NCBI GenBank assembly: GCA_019739335.1
Contig: CP073261.1
Coordinates: 3,028,001-3,092,000, forward strand
DNA: 64,000 bases
Reading direction: 5' to 3'
Source of the DNA: Erythrobacter sp.
Lineage (GTDB): Bacteria > Pseudomonadota > Alphaproteobacteria > Sphingomonadales > Sphingomonadaceae
The notes below the pieces were generated by a model that was given only the letters and a program-made list of their open reading frames with translations, searched no databases and was not told the origin of the DNA. The translations under genes and the position numbers were made by a program. Below are positions 1 through 8,863 of the stretch, in pieces. The stretch's first letter is position 1, and every line of letters starts with the position of its first letter.

Positions 1-713
1 TCGGGTCCGACGCGCAAATGGCTGAAAAACCGGCGCTTGCCATGATCCTCTTCGGGAGAATTGTCCGGCAGCAGCCGCGGCATGACCAGCCACAGGTATG
101 GCAGCGCCACCAGCGCGGCGACCAGCACGATGGGGGTGAAGTGGAACACCGACATCTGCGGCATCCCCAAGTCGGCGGCGATCCCCACCACCAGCAGGTT
201 CGTCGAGGTGCCGATGGTTGTCGCCATGCCGCCGATCAGCACCGCCGCGTTGAGCGGGATCAGGGTCTTCGAAGCGGGCATCGCTCCCCGCTGGGCCAGC
301 GCCACAAAGATCGGCATCAGCAACACCAGCACCGGCGTATCGTTGACCAGCATGGACAGGAACATCGCCACCACCAGCGATACCAGCATCCCCATTCGCG
401 TATTGAGCTTCCAGACCCGCTCCAGCACCCGCGCCGCAGGTTCCAGGGCCCCGGTCACTACCAGCCCACGCCCCATGATCATCAGCGCGCAGATGGTAAT
501 CAGCGCCGGATGGCCGAAACCGCCGAAAGCCAGCGCGATGCCGTCGGTCGGCTGAGTATCGGGCAGCGGATAGAAATAAAGGAACACCGCGATGATCGCG
601 ATAGTCAGCAGCGAAACGATCTCGATCCCCGGTCGCCCGCGCGCAAAGGCCACGAACACCCCGATCGTCAGCAGCATCGCCGCGATGGCGTGAAAGGAGG
701 GAACATCAATCAC
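1..713 (-). CDS. SLC13/DASS-family anion permease, N-terminal part only
   Basis: The frame is open from a GTG at 711-713 to the window edge, so 237 codons are visible and the C-terminal part is missing. The product is a string of hydrophobic helices. Two features mark the SLC13 (divalent anion:sodium symporter) family: a segment NDTPVLVLLMPIF near residue 120 and the signature TTIGTSTNLLVVG near residue 165, where family members bind sodium and substrate. SLC13 proteins import dicarboxylates, sulfate or similar anions; the substrate cannot be told from this part. An in-frame stop lies about 16 nt upstream of the GTG and no ATG lies between, so the GTG is the only plausible start. No strong ribosome site is visible. 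Confidence 0.8.
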   Translation of the reverse strand, partial: MIDVPSFHAIAAMLLTIGVFVAFARGRPGIEIVSLLTIAIIAVFLYFYPLPDTQPTDGIALAFGGFGHPALITICALMIMGRGLVVTGALEPAARVLERVWKLNTRMGMLVSLVVAMFLSMLVNDTPVLVLLMPIFVALAQRGAMPASKTLIPLNAAVLIGGMATTIGTSTNLLVVGIAADLGMPQMSVFHFTPIVLVAALVALPYLWLVMPRLLPDNSPEEDHGKRRFFSHLRVGP

Positions 714-738
714 GTCGGGAACGAAGGTTCACAAGGAG

Positions 739-765
739 GGGAGGAAATACAAGCGAAATCCTCCC
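739..765. other. Inverted repeat between tRNA-Leu and the permease
   Basis: GGGAGGA and TCCTCCC form a perfect 7-bp inverted repeat with a 13-nt loop, 19 nt beyond the tRNA-Leu 3' end and upstream of the permease start. No T-run follows on either strand, so it is not a textbook terminator. It could help end the tRNA transcript or fold in the permease leader. Confidence 0.3.
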
Positions 766-783
766 TCTCGAACGCATTCGGTG

Positions 784-868
784 TGGTACCTCCGGCCGGA
801 CTCGAACCGGCACTTCGTAAGAAACTCGATTTTGAGTCGAGCGCGTCTACCAATTCCGCCACGGAGGC
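784..868 (-). tRNA. tRNA-Leu(CAA), CCA end encoded
   Basis: The complement begins GCCTCCG and ends CGGAGGT-A-CCA, giving a 7-bp acceptor stem with a closing G-U pair. The anticodon stem is CTCGA/TCGAG with loop CTCAAAA, so the anticodon is CAA and reads UUG. A long variable arm (TTTCTTACGAAG region) and the T-arm GGTTCGAGTCC are present, as expected for a class II tRNA of 85 nt. It lies 22 nt downstream of the suhB-like gene on the same strand and may be read through from it. Confidence 0.95.
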
Positions 869-889
869 CCAAAGCGAGAGAAAGCGCGC

Positions 890-1714
890 TTAGCTATCCT
901 TGAGCGCGGTAGCAATCGCCTTGTGCAGGCGCGAGTGCAGCGGATCGTTTCCGGCGATCACCTGGCTGTCGCAAATCGGCAGTGATCGGCCGCGGTAATC
1001 GGTCACAAAGCCGCCTGCCTCGCGCACCAGCAGGCACCCGGCAGCCGTATCCCACGGCGACAGGTCGCTTTCCCAGAACCCGTCATACCGGCCCGCTGCC
1101 AGCCAAGCGAGATCGAGCGAAGCCGCGCCGAAACGGCGAACGCCCGCGATCTGCGGCCCGAGCGCACCGAAAATCCGCGACCACTCGGCAAAGTTGCCAT
1201 GCCCCTGATAAGGCGTGCCGGTAGCGACCAGCGCTTCGGACAATTGCCGCCGCCCCGAAACCCGCAGCCGCGCATCCTGAAGCCACGCGCCGCGCGTTTT
1301 CTCTGCCCAAAAGGTCTGGTCGGTGATCGGCTGGTACACCAGCCCTGCGGTCACATCGCCCCACTCGTCGCTGCCGAGCTTGCGCTCCTGCACAGCGATC
1401 GAAATCGCGAAGTGGGGGATGCCGTGGAGGAAGTTGCTGGTGCCATCGAGCGGATCGATGATCCAGCGCGGCTGTCCCTCCTCGCCTTCCAACTCGCCCG
1501 CTTCTTCCATCAGGAAACCCCAGCCTGGGCGCGCGACTTTCAGCTCGTCCCACAGGATGCGTTCGGCCACCTGATCGGCCTTGGACACGAAATCGCTTGG
1601 CCCTTTACGGCTGACCTGAAGGTGCTCGACCTCCCCGAAATCGCGCCGCAACCGGCCACCCGCCTTGCGGGCAGCCTTTTCCATTACGCGAATGAGGCCT
1701 GAAATGGCTGCCAT
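890..1714 (-). CDS. suhB: Inositol monophosphatase family protein (SuhB-like)
   Basis: A 274-residue cytosolic phosphatase of the lithium-sensitive inositol monophosphatase fold, normal length for the family. The metal-binding motif DPLDGTSNF is at residues 87-95 with the preceding acidic pair EE at 70-71. The second signature WDTAAGCLLVREAGG lies near residue 220. Family members hydrolyse inositol-1-phosphate or related sugar phosphates; E. coli SuhB also acts in rRNA transcription complexes, which cannot be inferred here. It starts 6 nt after the efp stop, so the two genes are probably cotranscribed. Confidence 0.88.
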   Translation of the reverse strand: MAAISGLIRVMEKAARKAGGRLRRDFGEVEHLQVSRKGPSDFVSKADQVAERILWDELKVARPGWGFLMEEAGELEGEEGQPRWIIDPLDGTSNFLHGIPHFAISIAVQERKLGSDEWGDVTAGLVYQPITDQTFWAEKTRGAWLQDARLRVSGRRQLSEALVATGTPYQGHGNFAEWSRIFGALGPQIAGVRRFGAASLDLAWLAAGRYDGFWESDLSPWDTAAGCLLVREAGGFVTDYRGRSLPICDSQVIAGNDPLHSRLHKAIATALKDS

Positions 1715-1720
1715 GATCGT

Positions 1721-2284
1721 TTACCCGGCCTTGCCGACGTAAGCCTGTTCGTACACGTCCACCACGATCCGCGTCCCGCTCTCGATATGCGGCGGCACCA
1801 TGATCCGCACGCCGTTGTCGAGCACGGCGGGCTTGTAGCTGGAGCTGGCGGTCTGCCCCTTAATGACGGCATCGGCCTGGACGATCGTGGCTTCGATCTG
1901 GCCGGGCAGTTCCACGCTGATCGGGCGCTCGTCCCACAGTTCGAGGCTCACCTGCATCCCGTCCTGCAGGAAAGGGCGGGCATCGCCGAGCAGGTCGCTT
2001 GGCAGGGTGATCTGTTCGTAGGTATCGCCGTCCATGAACACCAGCATGTCCCCGTCTTCGTAGAGGAACTGGTAGTCCTTCGTATCCAGCCGGACCTTCT
2101 CGATCGTGTCGGCACTGCGGAAGCGGACATTGGTCTTGCGGCCATCGATGAGGTTCTTCATCTCGACCTGCATATAGGCCCCGCCCTTACCCGGCTGGGT
2201 GTGCTGGATCTTGGCGACCTTCCAGATGCCGCCTTCGTATTCGAGAATGTTGCCGGGACGGATGTCCACGCCGCTGATCTTCAT
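1721..2284 (-). CDS. efp: Translation elongation factor P
   Basis: A 187-residue protein with the three beta-barrel domains of EF-P, which binds between the ribosomal P and E sites and helps peptide bonds form at polyproline stretches. The tip loop of domain I reads QPGKGGAY, with Lys33 at the position that EpmA/EpmB beta-lysylate in E. coli, so a lysine-type rather than arginine-type EF-P is expected. The C-terminal family signature is in the segment around [15 protein letters not shown]. It is the first gene of a two-gene unit with the suhB-like gene and diverges from the small gene at 2420. Confidence 0.95.
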   Translation of the reverse strand: MKISGVDIRPGNILEYEGGIWKVAKIQHTQPGKGGAYMQVEMKNLIDGRKTNVRFRSADTIEKVRLDTKDYQFLYEDGDMLVFMDGDTYEQITLPSDLLGDARPFLQDGMQVSLELWDERPISVELPGQIEATIVQADAVIKGQTASSSYKPAVLDNGVRIMVPPHIESGTRIVVDVYEQAYVGKAG

Positions 2285-2419
2285 GGGAATGCTCGTTTGC
2301 TGTCAGGTTGTGCGAGAATGGCTGCGCCCTAGACGTTAGGCGGGGCTTGGGCAAGGTGGGAGGCTGGAAAGGGTTCAAGGTTCATGACGCGGCAAACAAG
2401 CCGTGCTAAGGGCGCGCGC

Positions 2420-2770
2420 ATGAATCGGACCTTGCTTTCCCTTGTCGCTGCCAGCGTTGTTCTGGCCGGGCCGGCCATGGCCCAGAACCGGATCGGGACC
2501 ATTGAACGCGGGCACTATGTTTGCGAACTGCCTGGAAATGCTGCGGGCGCGGTGGGCGTGCCGCAGCCGGAGCAGAGCTTCACGATCGAAAGTGCCTCGC
2601 GCTATGCCTCGCCGCAGGGCAATGGCACCTATTTGCGTCGCGAGAACCGGCTCACGATGACCAGTGGCCCGCGTAACGGTGACAGCTACGAGATTGTCGG
2701 AACCCGTTTCCTGCGCAAGATCGAGAACGGAGAACCCGGCCGTCTGCGTTGCATCAGGCAGGGCAACTGA
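2420..2770 (+). CDS. Small secreted protein of unknown function
   Basis: A 116-residue product. The ATG at 2420 is preferred over an upstream in-frame start at 2384 because it gives a clean signal peptide: MNRTLLSLVAASVVLAGPAMA followed by Q, a typical signal peptidase I site. The mature part of about 95 residues has two cysteines (near residues 30 and 110) that could form a disulfide. I do not recognise a named domain. It is transcribed away from efp and converges with the M23 peptidase gene, whose stop directly follows its own. Confidence 0.7.
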   Translation: MNRTLLSLVAASVVLAGPAMAQNRIGTIERGHYVCELPGNAAGAVGVPQPEQSFTIESASRYASPQGNGTYLRRENRLTMTSGPRNGDSYEIVGTRFLRKIENGEPGRLRCIRQGN

Positions 2771-3430
2771 TCAGTTCTGCTGTCCGGAGAGTACCGGATA
2801 AGGGTTGATCGACGTTGCTGGATCGGACCACTCGGCATCGGGCGCTGTCCGCATGATCTCGAAGTGCAGATGCGGTGCAGTGGGATCGGCATTGCCGCTT
2901 GATCCGACGGTGCCCAGCATCTGCCCTCGGCGGACCTCCATCCCCTCGCGCAGTCCCGGAGCATAGGCATCGAGATGGGCGTAATAGAACATCGTCCGCC
3001 CGTCCTGTGAACGGATATAGACGGTGTTACCCCCTGCATCGCTCGCGAAAATCCGTGCAATCGAGCCCGGCGCGGCTGCGATCACCGAAGTTCCGGTTTC
3101 CGCCATGATGTCGATGCCCTGATGCATGCGGGTGCCATCTCCGCGTTCGTCCCGGAATGAATCCACCAGATCATCGGGGCGCACGCCAAGGACGGGGATC
3201 ACGATGGCCTCCGCGTCCCCACGAGGTAGCGCGGCGTTCGGCACGACAATGGTTTCCGGATGGAGCGGCGCGCCTGCGTCGTCCGCTCCAGGCCGTCCCG
3301 GATTGCTTTCTTCATCAGGACTGCTCTCGATCCGGTCGAGCAGGATCGGCCCGGCCACGATCCAGCCCGCCGAAACCAGTGTCGCAGTCACCACAGCCAC
3401 TTGCAGCTTTTCGAGGAACGGCGATTTCAT
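2771..3430 (-). CDS. M23-family (LytM-type) metallopeptidase, membrane-anchored
   Basis: A 219-residue protein with an N-terminal anchor (about residues 9-32) and a C-terminal LytM domain. Zinc-binding motifs are visible: MHQGIDI near residue 103 (HxxxD type) and HLHFE near residue 188, with YAHL between them. Family members cut peptide cross-links in peptidoglycan or act as scaffolds in cell separation; the intact motifs suggest an active enzyme. The ATG overlaps the stop of the L,D-transpeptidase by one base (TGATG), so the two cell-wall genes are translationally coupled. Confidence 0.88.
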   Translation of the reverse strand: MKSPFLEKLQVAVVTATLVSAGWIVAGPILLDRIESSPDEESNPGRPGADDAGAPLHPETIVVPNAALPRGDAEAIVIPVLGVRPDDLVDSFRDERGDGTRMHQGIDIMAETGTSVIAAAPGSIARIFASDAGGNTVYIRSQDGRTMFYYAHLDAYAPGLREGMEVRRGQMLGTVGSSGNADPTAPHLHFEIMRTAPDAEWSDPATSINPYPVLSGQQN

Positions 3431-4668
3431 CAGGCCTGAAAGATGACTTCGGTGGCATTGCTGACCATTCCTGCCAGCCGCGCGGCATCCCAGTTGGTCA
3501 GCCGCACGCAGCCGTGGCTTTGCGTCCGGCCGATGGTTTGCGGTTCAGGCGTACCGTGGATGCCGTAATGCTCCTTGGTCAGGTCGATCCAGACTACACC
3601 GACAGGCCCGTTCGGGCCCGGCGGCAGCATCTGCTCGTCCTCGCTGTCGGGCACGTCCCAGAACAGTTCGGGCTGGTAGGCGAAGGTCGGATTGTAGCCC
3701 ACGCCGTTGACCGCCCATTCGCCGATCGGCAATGGATCGTTCTGCGATCCGGTGGTGACGGTGAACATGGCGACCAGCTTGTCGTCGGCATCGTAGCCCT
3801 TCAGCCAGCCTTCGCTTTCATCGACCACGATCCGCGCGACATCGGGTTGCTCCGAACCAACTCCGAGCGAAGCCAGTGTCTGCTGCCACTCGCGGTTCTC
3901 GATAGCGGCGGGTGCAATCCTGTCCGCACCGATGTTCGGCACGCGGATTTTCCGGCCGACGGTGAAATAGTCCGCATCGCCAGAAGCTGATGCGCTGCCG
4001 GACGGAGCGGGAGTGGAACTGGCGCCGGTCCGCCGTGAAGGGGTGCTCATTCCCGCGGGACTGCCGCCGGGGTTGAGCTGCTGCAACACCTCCACCGTCG
4101 TATGGAATCGTTCGGCAATCTTTTCATCGAGGCTTTCGTAACCCAGCCTATCCATCGCCGCCTGCTCTTCGGCACCCTCCGGAATTGTCTCGAATTCCAG
4201 CTCGCCCCAGCTTGCCGGGATGGTCACGACGCGGGTGGCGGGAATGCGCTGCCATTCGGCCAGGGCCTCTTCCGTCGCCGTGTCGAGTTCGCCGGTCACT
4301 GTCAGGTCGTTAGCTTCCTGAAAGCCTTTCAGCGCGTTGGCAGTGGAAGTGCCCATCCGCCCGTCGATCACGCCGGGGCCGAAGCCAAGCCGGTCGAGCA
4401 CCACCTGCAACTGCATTTCGGGGCGTTCCTGCGAATCCGCGACACCGGCGGGTGCGGTGGCACCGGCCATGTCCCCGTCGCCGCCATGAGCCGCATCGTT
4501 CGACGCCATCGAATCGGCAAGATTGTCCTCGCCCATTGTTTCATATCCAAAATCTTCGCTGGGCTCGGCTTCGACGGTTTCCGTCTCGGCCTCGTCATCG
4601 TCCGCATTCTCGAAGCTGCAGGCAATCAGCGGGAGAGCAGCGATAAGGGCGAAGAATTGGTAACGCAT
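3430..4668 (-). CDS. L,D-transpeptidase (YkuD) lipoprotein with peptidoglycan-binding domain
   Basis: A 412-residue protein. The ATG at 4668 gives a lipoprotein signal, MRYQFFALIAALPLIAC, with Cys17 as lipid site; an upstream start would bury it. Then follow a very acidic linker, a PG_binding_1 domain (about residues 80-140, with LGFGPGVIDGRMG), and a C-terminal YkuD domain. The catalytic motif HGIHGTPEP ... SHGCVRLTN is complete, with Cys about 30 residues before the C terminus. Such enzymes make 3-3 cross-links in peptidoglycan or attach proteins to it. It is coupled to the M23 peptidase gene, so the pair probably remodels the wall together. Confidence 0.92.
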   Translation of the reverse strand: MRYQFFALIAALPLIACSFENADDDEAETETVEAEPSEDFGYETMGEDNLADSMASNDAAHGGDGDMAGATAPAGVADSQERPEMQLQVVLDRLGFGPGVIDGRMGTSTANALKGFQEANDLTVTGELDTATEEALAEWQRIPATRVVTIPASWGELEFETIPEGAEEQAAMDRLGYESLDEKIAERFHTTVEVLQQLNPGGSPAGMSTPSRRTGASSTPAPSGSASASGDADYFTVGRKIRVPNIGADRIAPAAIENREWQQTLASLGVGSEQPDVARIVVDESEGWLKGYDADDKLVAMFTVTTGSQNDPLPIGEWAVNGVGYNPTFAYQPELFWDVPDSEDEQMLPPGPNGPVGVVWIDLTKEHYGIHGTPEPQTIGRTQSHGCVRLTNWDAARLAGMVSNATEVIFQA

Positions 4669-4766
4669 GGGAAGGTCTCGCTTTTGGGGGACGGGCTTGC
4701 GCCCTTTCCTACCCAATCCACGAAGCCGTGGTTCTTTCCCGTAAGACGTAAGCCTTTCCGGCTAGA

Positions 4767-5399
4767 TCACTTCAATACCTCGGCGAACGCCTTGACCGCC
4801 GCCACTTCATCCCCGCCCCAGACCGAGTGGCTTGCAGCGATGAAATCCGCTCCGGCAGCCACCAGCGGCTTGCAGTTGTCGGGCGTGATGCCGCCGATCG
4901 CAACGCAGGGAAGTTCGAATAGCCCGCTCCACCATCCAAGCAGGTCGAGACCGGGCCGGTGCTCGCCCTCTTTGAAAGCTTCGGTTTTCGTTTCGCTGGG
5001 GAAGAAGCTGCCGAAGGCGACGTAGTCGGCCCCGCCCTCGCCCGCTTCCATCGCGAAATGGCGGCTGGCGTGGCAGGTGACGCCGATCTGCACATCGCGC
5101 CCCAGTTCCTCGCGGGCCTCGCGCAAGCTCCCGTCGCCCCGACCCAGATGCACGCCATCGGCCTTGAGCCGCTTGGCCAGCGTCACCGAATCATTGACCA
5201 CGAAGCCGACATCGCGCGCCACGCATATTTCCTGCAGCGGCGCGGCGAGCCGGGCGGCATCGTGGTTGTCCAACCCCTTCACGCGGAACTGGAACGCCGT
5301 TGCCAGCCCAGCCCCGGCCGCCAGCGCGCGGTCGAGGCGGTCAGGGAAATCCCCGCCCACGTCGAGCGGGGAAATCAGGTAAAGCTGGCACTTGCTCAT
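4767..5399 (-). CDS. thiE: Thiamine phosphate synthase
   Basis: A 210-residue TIM-barrel protein that joins hydroxymethylpyrimidine diphosphate to the thiazole phosphate to give thiamine phosphate. Family motifs are recognisable though diverged: QFRVKG near residue 38 (usually QLR.K), FVVND near 67, HLGRGD near 82, GSFFPSETK near 125, and IGGITPDN near 167. It follows the class I aldolase gene by 6 nt. No thiamine pyrophosphate riboswitch is visible upstream of the pair. Thiamine diphosphate is the cofactor of transketolase, the branched-chain E1 and KorB encoded nearby, but a functional link is only inference. Confidence 0.85.
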   Translation of the reverse strand: MSKCQLYLISPLDVGGDFPDRLDRALAAGAGLATAFQFRVKGLDNHDAARLAAPLQEICVARDVGFVVNDSVTLAKRLKADGVHLGRGDGSLREAREELGRDVQIGVTCHASRHFAMEAGEGGADYVAFGSFFPSETKTEAFKEGEHRPGLDLLGWWSGLFELPCVAIGGITPDNCKPLVAAGADFIAASHSVWGGDEVAAVKAFAEVLK

Positions 5400-5405
5400 C
5401 CCGGA

Positions 5406-6293
5406 TCAGCCGACCGAAGCGGTGCAGATGGCGTCGATCGCCTTGCCCAGCGCGGCATCGAATTCGGCATCGCTCTGCTGGCTGCGCAGGTCCTGCAACA
5501 GGCCCCGGCTGAAGCTGGCGATCATGCCTTCGTTCTTCGCCAGCTCGGCGCAGGCTTCCTCGGTCGAATAGCCGCCCGACAGCGCCACCACCCGCAGCAC
5601 GCGCGGGTGTTCGACCAGCTCCTTGAACAGGTTTGCCTGCACCGGGATCGACAGCTTGAGCATCACCTGCCGGTCTTCCTGCATCGCATCGAGGTGTTTG
5701 CGAATCTCCGACTTGAGAATCTCCTCACCCTCGGCGCGGTCCGCAGCGGTGATATCATATTCAGGTTCGAGGATCGGCATCAGCCCGGCATCGATGATCT
5801 GCTCGCCCACTTCGAACTGCTGCGCGACCACGGCGGCGATACCCGCCGGGTTGGCCGACTTGATGACCGAACGCATCTTGGTGCCGAACATTCCGGCGGC
5901 CAGCGACTTTTCCAGCAGCGCGGGCAGCTTGGTCAGCGGTTGCATCAATTGTGCACCGTCCTGGGCGTCCGCCAGGCCTTGATCGACCTTGATGAACGGC
6001 ACCACGCCGCGCGCCTTCAGCGCCTCTGCCGTGGTCTTGCCGTCCACCATGCCGTCCATCGTCCGCTCGAAAAGGATCGCCCCGATCACCTTGCCGCTGG
6101 CGAAGCTTGGCGCGGTGATAACACGGCTGCGCATCTCGTGGATTTTGGAGAACATTTCCTCTTCGCCGGACCATTCGCTGTCCGCCACGCCATAGCCCTG
6201 CAAGGCCTTGGGAGTGGAACCGCCAGATTGGTCGAGCGCGGCGATAAAGCCCTGGCCGGTGGCAATGCGGGCGGTCATTTCGGCGGCGTTCAT
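5406..6293 (-). CDS. fda: Class I fructose-bisphosphate aldolase
   Basis: A 295-residue aldolase that interconverts fructose 1,6-bisphosphate with glyceraldehyde 3-phosphate and dihydroxyacetone phosphate through a Schiff base. The N terminus has ALDQSGGSTPKALQGYG, a family hallmark, and SGGYSTEEA near residue 245 binds phosphate. Class I enzymes need no metal, unlike the class II type common in bacteria. The ATG at 6293 is preceded by GGGAG at good spacing. It is near but not contiguous with tkt-gap-pgk, separated by two plus-strand genes. Confidence 0.92.
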   Translation of the reverse strand: MNAAEMTARIATGQGFIAALDQSGGSTPKALQGYGVADSEWSGEEEMFSKIHEMRSRVITAPSFASGKVIGAILFERTMDGMVDGKTTAEALKARGVVPFIKVDQGLADAQDGAQLMQPLTKLPALLEKSLAAGMFGTKMRSVIKSANPAGIAAVVAQQFEVGEQIIDAGLMPILEPEYDITAADRAEGEEILKSEIRKHLDAMQEDRQVMLKLSIPVQANLFKELVEHPRVLRVVALSGGYSTEEACAELAKNEGMIASFSRGLLQDLRSQQSDAEFDAALGKAIDAICTASVG

Positions 6294-6424
6294 TCGATGC
6301 TCCCTATCGAATTGGATTGATGCCTGAGGCTCCTATTGCGCTGTCGCGGTGAAGGCAACCGGGACCGATTCAGGAGCGCGCGTGTTGGTTGGGTATTCCC
6401 GTAGACGAAGGATTATCCCGCCCC

Positions 6425-7186
6425 ATGGCTCTCAGCAAGAAGCAGCAGGACATCTGCACCGGCAGCACCATCGACTTTTCGGACCTCAAGGCGGTGATTT
6501 TCAACGCCACACTCAAGCGCCCCGAGGAGCAATCGCACACCGATACGCTGCTGGATGTGGTGGCGGAAATTTTCGACAACCAGAAAGTAGCGGTCAAGCG
6601 CCACCGGCTGACATCGTACACACTTCCACCAGGGGTCTATCCCGACATGACCGAGCACGGTTGGGATCGGGACGACTGGCCGAAACTGGCCGAAGACGTC
6701 TGGGATGCCGATATCGTGGTGCTTGGCACGCCGATCTGGCTGGGCGAAAAAAGCAGCGTTGCCAAAGCTTTTATCGAAAGACTTTATGCCCATTCAGGAG
6801 AAATGAACGAGAAGGGGCAGTACCGCTTCTACGGCAAGGTCGGCGGCTGTGTCATCACCGGGAACGAGGACGGCATCAAGCATGTCGGCATGGGCGTCCT
6901 CTATTCGTTGCAGCATATCGGCTTCACCATCCCGCCGCAGGCCGATTGCGGCTGGGTTGGTGAAGCAGGTCCAGGCCCTTCCTACGGCGACGAGCAGGAA
7001 GGAAGCGAACGTAGGGTCGGGTTCGACAACGAGTTCACCCAGCGGAATACCACCTTCATGGCCTTCAACCTTCTCCACGCGGCGCGGATGCTGAAGGATG
7101 TGGGTGGCTTCCCCGCCGTCGGAAATGTCCGCAGGGAATGGGACGATGGGCGCAAACCGGGTTGGCCCAATCCCGAGCATCGCTGA
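6425..7186 (+). CDS. Flavodoxin-fold NAD(P)H-dependent oxidoreductase
   Basis: A 253-residue protein of the NADPH-dependent FMN reductase/flavodoxin fold. Visible features are the N-terminal strand AVIFNATLKRPEEQSHT that in this fold wraps the FMN phosphate, the segment ADIVVLGTPIWLGEKSS near residue 95 (FMN-contacting loop), and GGCVITGNEDG near residue 140. The ATG at 6425 is chosen over an in-frame TTG at 6389; GAAGGA precedes it by about 12 nt. It diverges from the aldolase gene. The electron acceptor is unknown. Confidence 0.78.
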   Translation: MALSKKQQDICTGSTIDFSDLKAVIFNATLKRPEEQSHTDTLLDVVAEIFDNQKVAVKRHRLTSYTLPPGVYPDMTEHGWDRDDWPKLAEDVWDADIVVLGTPIWLGEKSSVAKAFIERLYAHSGEMNEKGQYRFYGKVGGCVITGNEDGIKHVGMGVLYSLQHIGFTIPPQADCGWVGEAGPGPSYGDEQEGSERRVGFDNEFTQRNTTFMAFNLLHAARMLKDVGGFPAVGNVRREWDDGRKPGWPNPEHR

Positions 7187-7234
7187 GCGCATCGTTCAGT
7201 TGCCCGAAAGCGAATTGCCTGTCAGGCTAAAGGC

Positions 7235-7654
7235 ATGAAACCAGCCTTTGCCTATGCGCCAATCGCGCTCGCCGCCGCCCTGCTTTCTGCCTGTGCCACG
7301 CTGCCTGATGCGCCAATCGTTTCCAACGGTCCTGCCCTCCCGGTGGGAAGCGGAGTCGCGCTGGGCCAGCCGGTCGAAGTGGCGAGCAATCTCGTCGTGA
7401 CACCGATGGAGGTGACGGAAGATTCACGCTGCCCGATCAATGCACGCTGCATCTGGCCCGGCCAGATCGTGGTCCAAACGCGCGTGGATGGCGCCGGGTG
7501 GCGCGAGACGGTCGCACTGACCATGGGTGAGCCTGCAAGCGTGCGCGGCCGTACTGTCAATCTGACCTCGGCCGAACCGGGACTGATGGCGGGCGAAGAA
7601 CAGGGGCTGCCGGGGAATTACCGCTTCACCTTCGAAGCGGGCGCAGCGGATTAA
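7235..7654 (+). CDS. Lipoprotein of unknown function
   Basis: A 139-residue product with a lipoprotein signal: MKPAFAYAPIALAAALLSAC, with Cys20 as the lipid attachment site. The mature part contains a CPINARC motif near residue 67, a pattern seen in small sphingomonad lipoproteins, and a short beta-rich segment; the two cysteines could form a disulfide. No enzymatic motif is seen. It follows the oxidoreductase gene by 48 nt and may share its transcript. Its stop is one base from the stop of the convergent pgk. Confidence 0.7.
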   Translation: MKPAFAYAPIALAAALLSACATLPDAPIVSNGPALPVGSGVALGQPVEVASNLVVTPMEVTEDSRCPINARCIWPGQIVVQTRVDGAGWRETVALTMGEPASVRGRTVNLTSAEPGLMAGEEQGLPGNYRFTFEAGAAD

Positions 7655-7655
7655 G

Positions 7656-8858
7656 TCAGCGCGAAAGCGCCGCCACCCCGGGCAGTTCCTTGCCTTCCAT
7701 CCATTCGAGGAAGGCCCCACCCGCGGTTGAGATATAGGTGAAATCGTTTGCCGCCCCCGCGTGGGCAAGCGCTGCGACGGTGTCGCCTCCGCCCGCAACC
7801 GAGACGAGCGCACCCGCCTGCGTCAGCGCGGCAGCAGTCCGGGCCAGCGCCACGGTCGCCTCGTCAAACGGCGGCGTTTCGAAGGCGCCGAGCGGACCGT
7901 TCCACACCAGAGTAGCGCAGGTCTTGAGCACGTCCCCCAGTGCTTCGACTGCCTGCGGACCGACATCGAGGATCATTTCGTCCGCCGCGACTTCGTGGAC
8001 ATTGCAGGTGCGTAAGGACGACGGATTGGCAGCAAATTCTTTCGCCACAACAACGTCATACGGCAGGTGAACGGTGCAACCCGCCGTGTCCGCCGCCGCC
8101 AGGATATCCCGCACCGTATCGGCAAGTTCATGCTCGCAAAGGCTCTTGCCGACATCCACGCCATTGGCCGCGAGGAACGTGTTGGCCATCCCCCCGCCGA
8201 TAATCAGGTGCTGCACCTTGCCAACGAGATGCTCCAGCACCGCCAGCTTGCTCGAAACCTTGGCCCCGCCCACCACGGCAGCAACAGGGGTCTGCGGGGT
8301 ACCAAGCGCCGCTTCAAGCGCCTTCATTTCGGCTTCCATCGACCGACCGGCATAGGCAGGCAGCAGGTGCGCCAGTCCTTCGGTGCTGGCATGGGCACGG
8401 TGGGCGGCAGAGAAGGCATCGTTGACGTAGAAATCGCCGTTGGCGGCAACGGCGCGGGCAAACTCCGGATCGTTGGCTTCCTCCCCCCGCCAGAAGCGGG
8501 TGTTCTCCATCAGCCCGATGTCGCCGTTGCCGAGAATGCCTATCGATTGCTCTGCCACCGGCCCGAAGAGCTCGGGGATGTACATCACTTCGCGCCCGGT
8601 CACTCGTTCGACATCGCCCTGCACCATCGACAGGCTCATGGTCGAATGCCGCTCTCCCTTGGGCCGCCCGTAATGCGCCAACAGCAGCACCTTGGCCCCG
8701 CGATCCGCCAGTTCAATGATCGTAGGCGCGACTGCCGTGACTCGGGTCAGATCACTCGCCCGCCCGTCCTTCATCGGCAGGTTGAGATCGACCCGTACCA
8801 GCGCGCGCTGGCCGGACAGGTCCTGCGGCAGATCGTCGAGGGTTTTGAACGCCGCCAT
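7656..8858 (-). CDS. pgk: Phosphoglycerate kinase
   Basis: A 400-residue enzyme that transfers phosphate from 1,3-bisphosphoglycerate to ADP. Motifs in order: [14 protein letters not shown] near residue 18 (family RVDxNVP), HYGRPKG near 60, FVND-type [15 protein letters not shown] near 160, [15 protein letters not shown] near 205, and the C-terminal GGGDTVAAL. The frame extends further upstream, but the ATG at 8858 fits the family N terminus and lies 5 nt after the gap stop. It is the last gene of tkt-gap-pgk. Confidence 0.96.
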   Translation of the reverse strand: MAAFKTLDDLPQDLSGQRALVRVDLNLPMKDGRASDLTRVTAVAPTIIELADRGAKVLLLAHYGRPKGERHSTMSLSMVQGDVERVTGREVMYIPELFGPVAEQSIGILGNGDIGLMENTRFWRGEEANDPEFARAVAANGDFYVNDAFSAAHRAHASTEGLAHLLPAYAGRSMEAEMKALEAALGTPQTPVAAVVGGAKVSSKLAVLEHLVGKVQHLIIGGGMANTFLAANGVDVGKSLCEHELADTVRDILAAADTAGCTVHLPYDVVVAKEFAANPSSLRTCNVHEVAADEMILDVGPQAVEALGDVLKTCATLVWNGPLGAFETPPFDEATVALARTAAALTQAGALVSVAGGGDTVAALAHAGAANDFTYISTAGGAFLEWMEGKELPGVAALSR

Positions 8859-8863
8859 AGCGA

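Noticed and set aside
2326..2354. Promoter boxes before efp (TTGCCC-17-TAGGGC)
   Set aside because: The -10 box agrees in only two of six bases.
5400..6424. Thiamine pyrophosphate riboswitch before the aldolase-thiE pair
   Set aside because: The conserved CUGAGA and ACCUGAUCUGG elements were not found.
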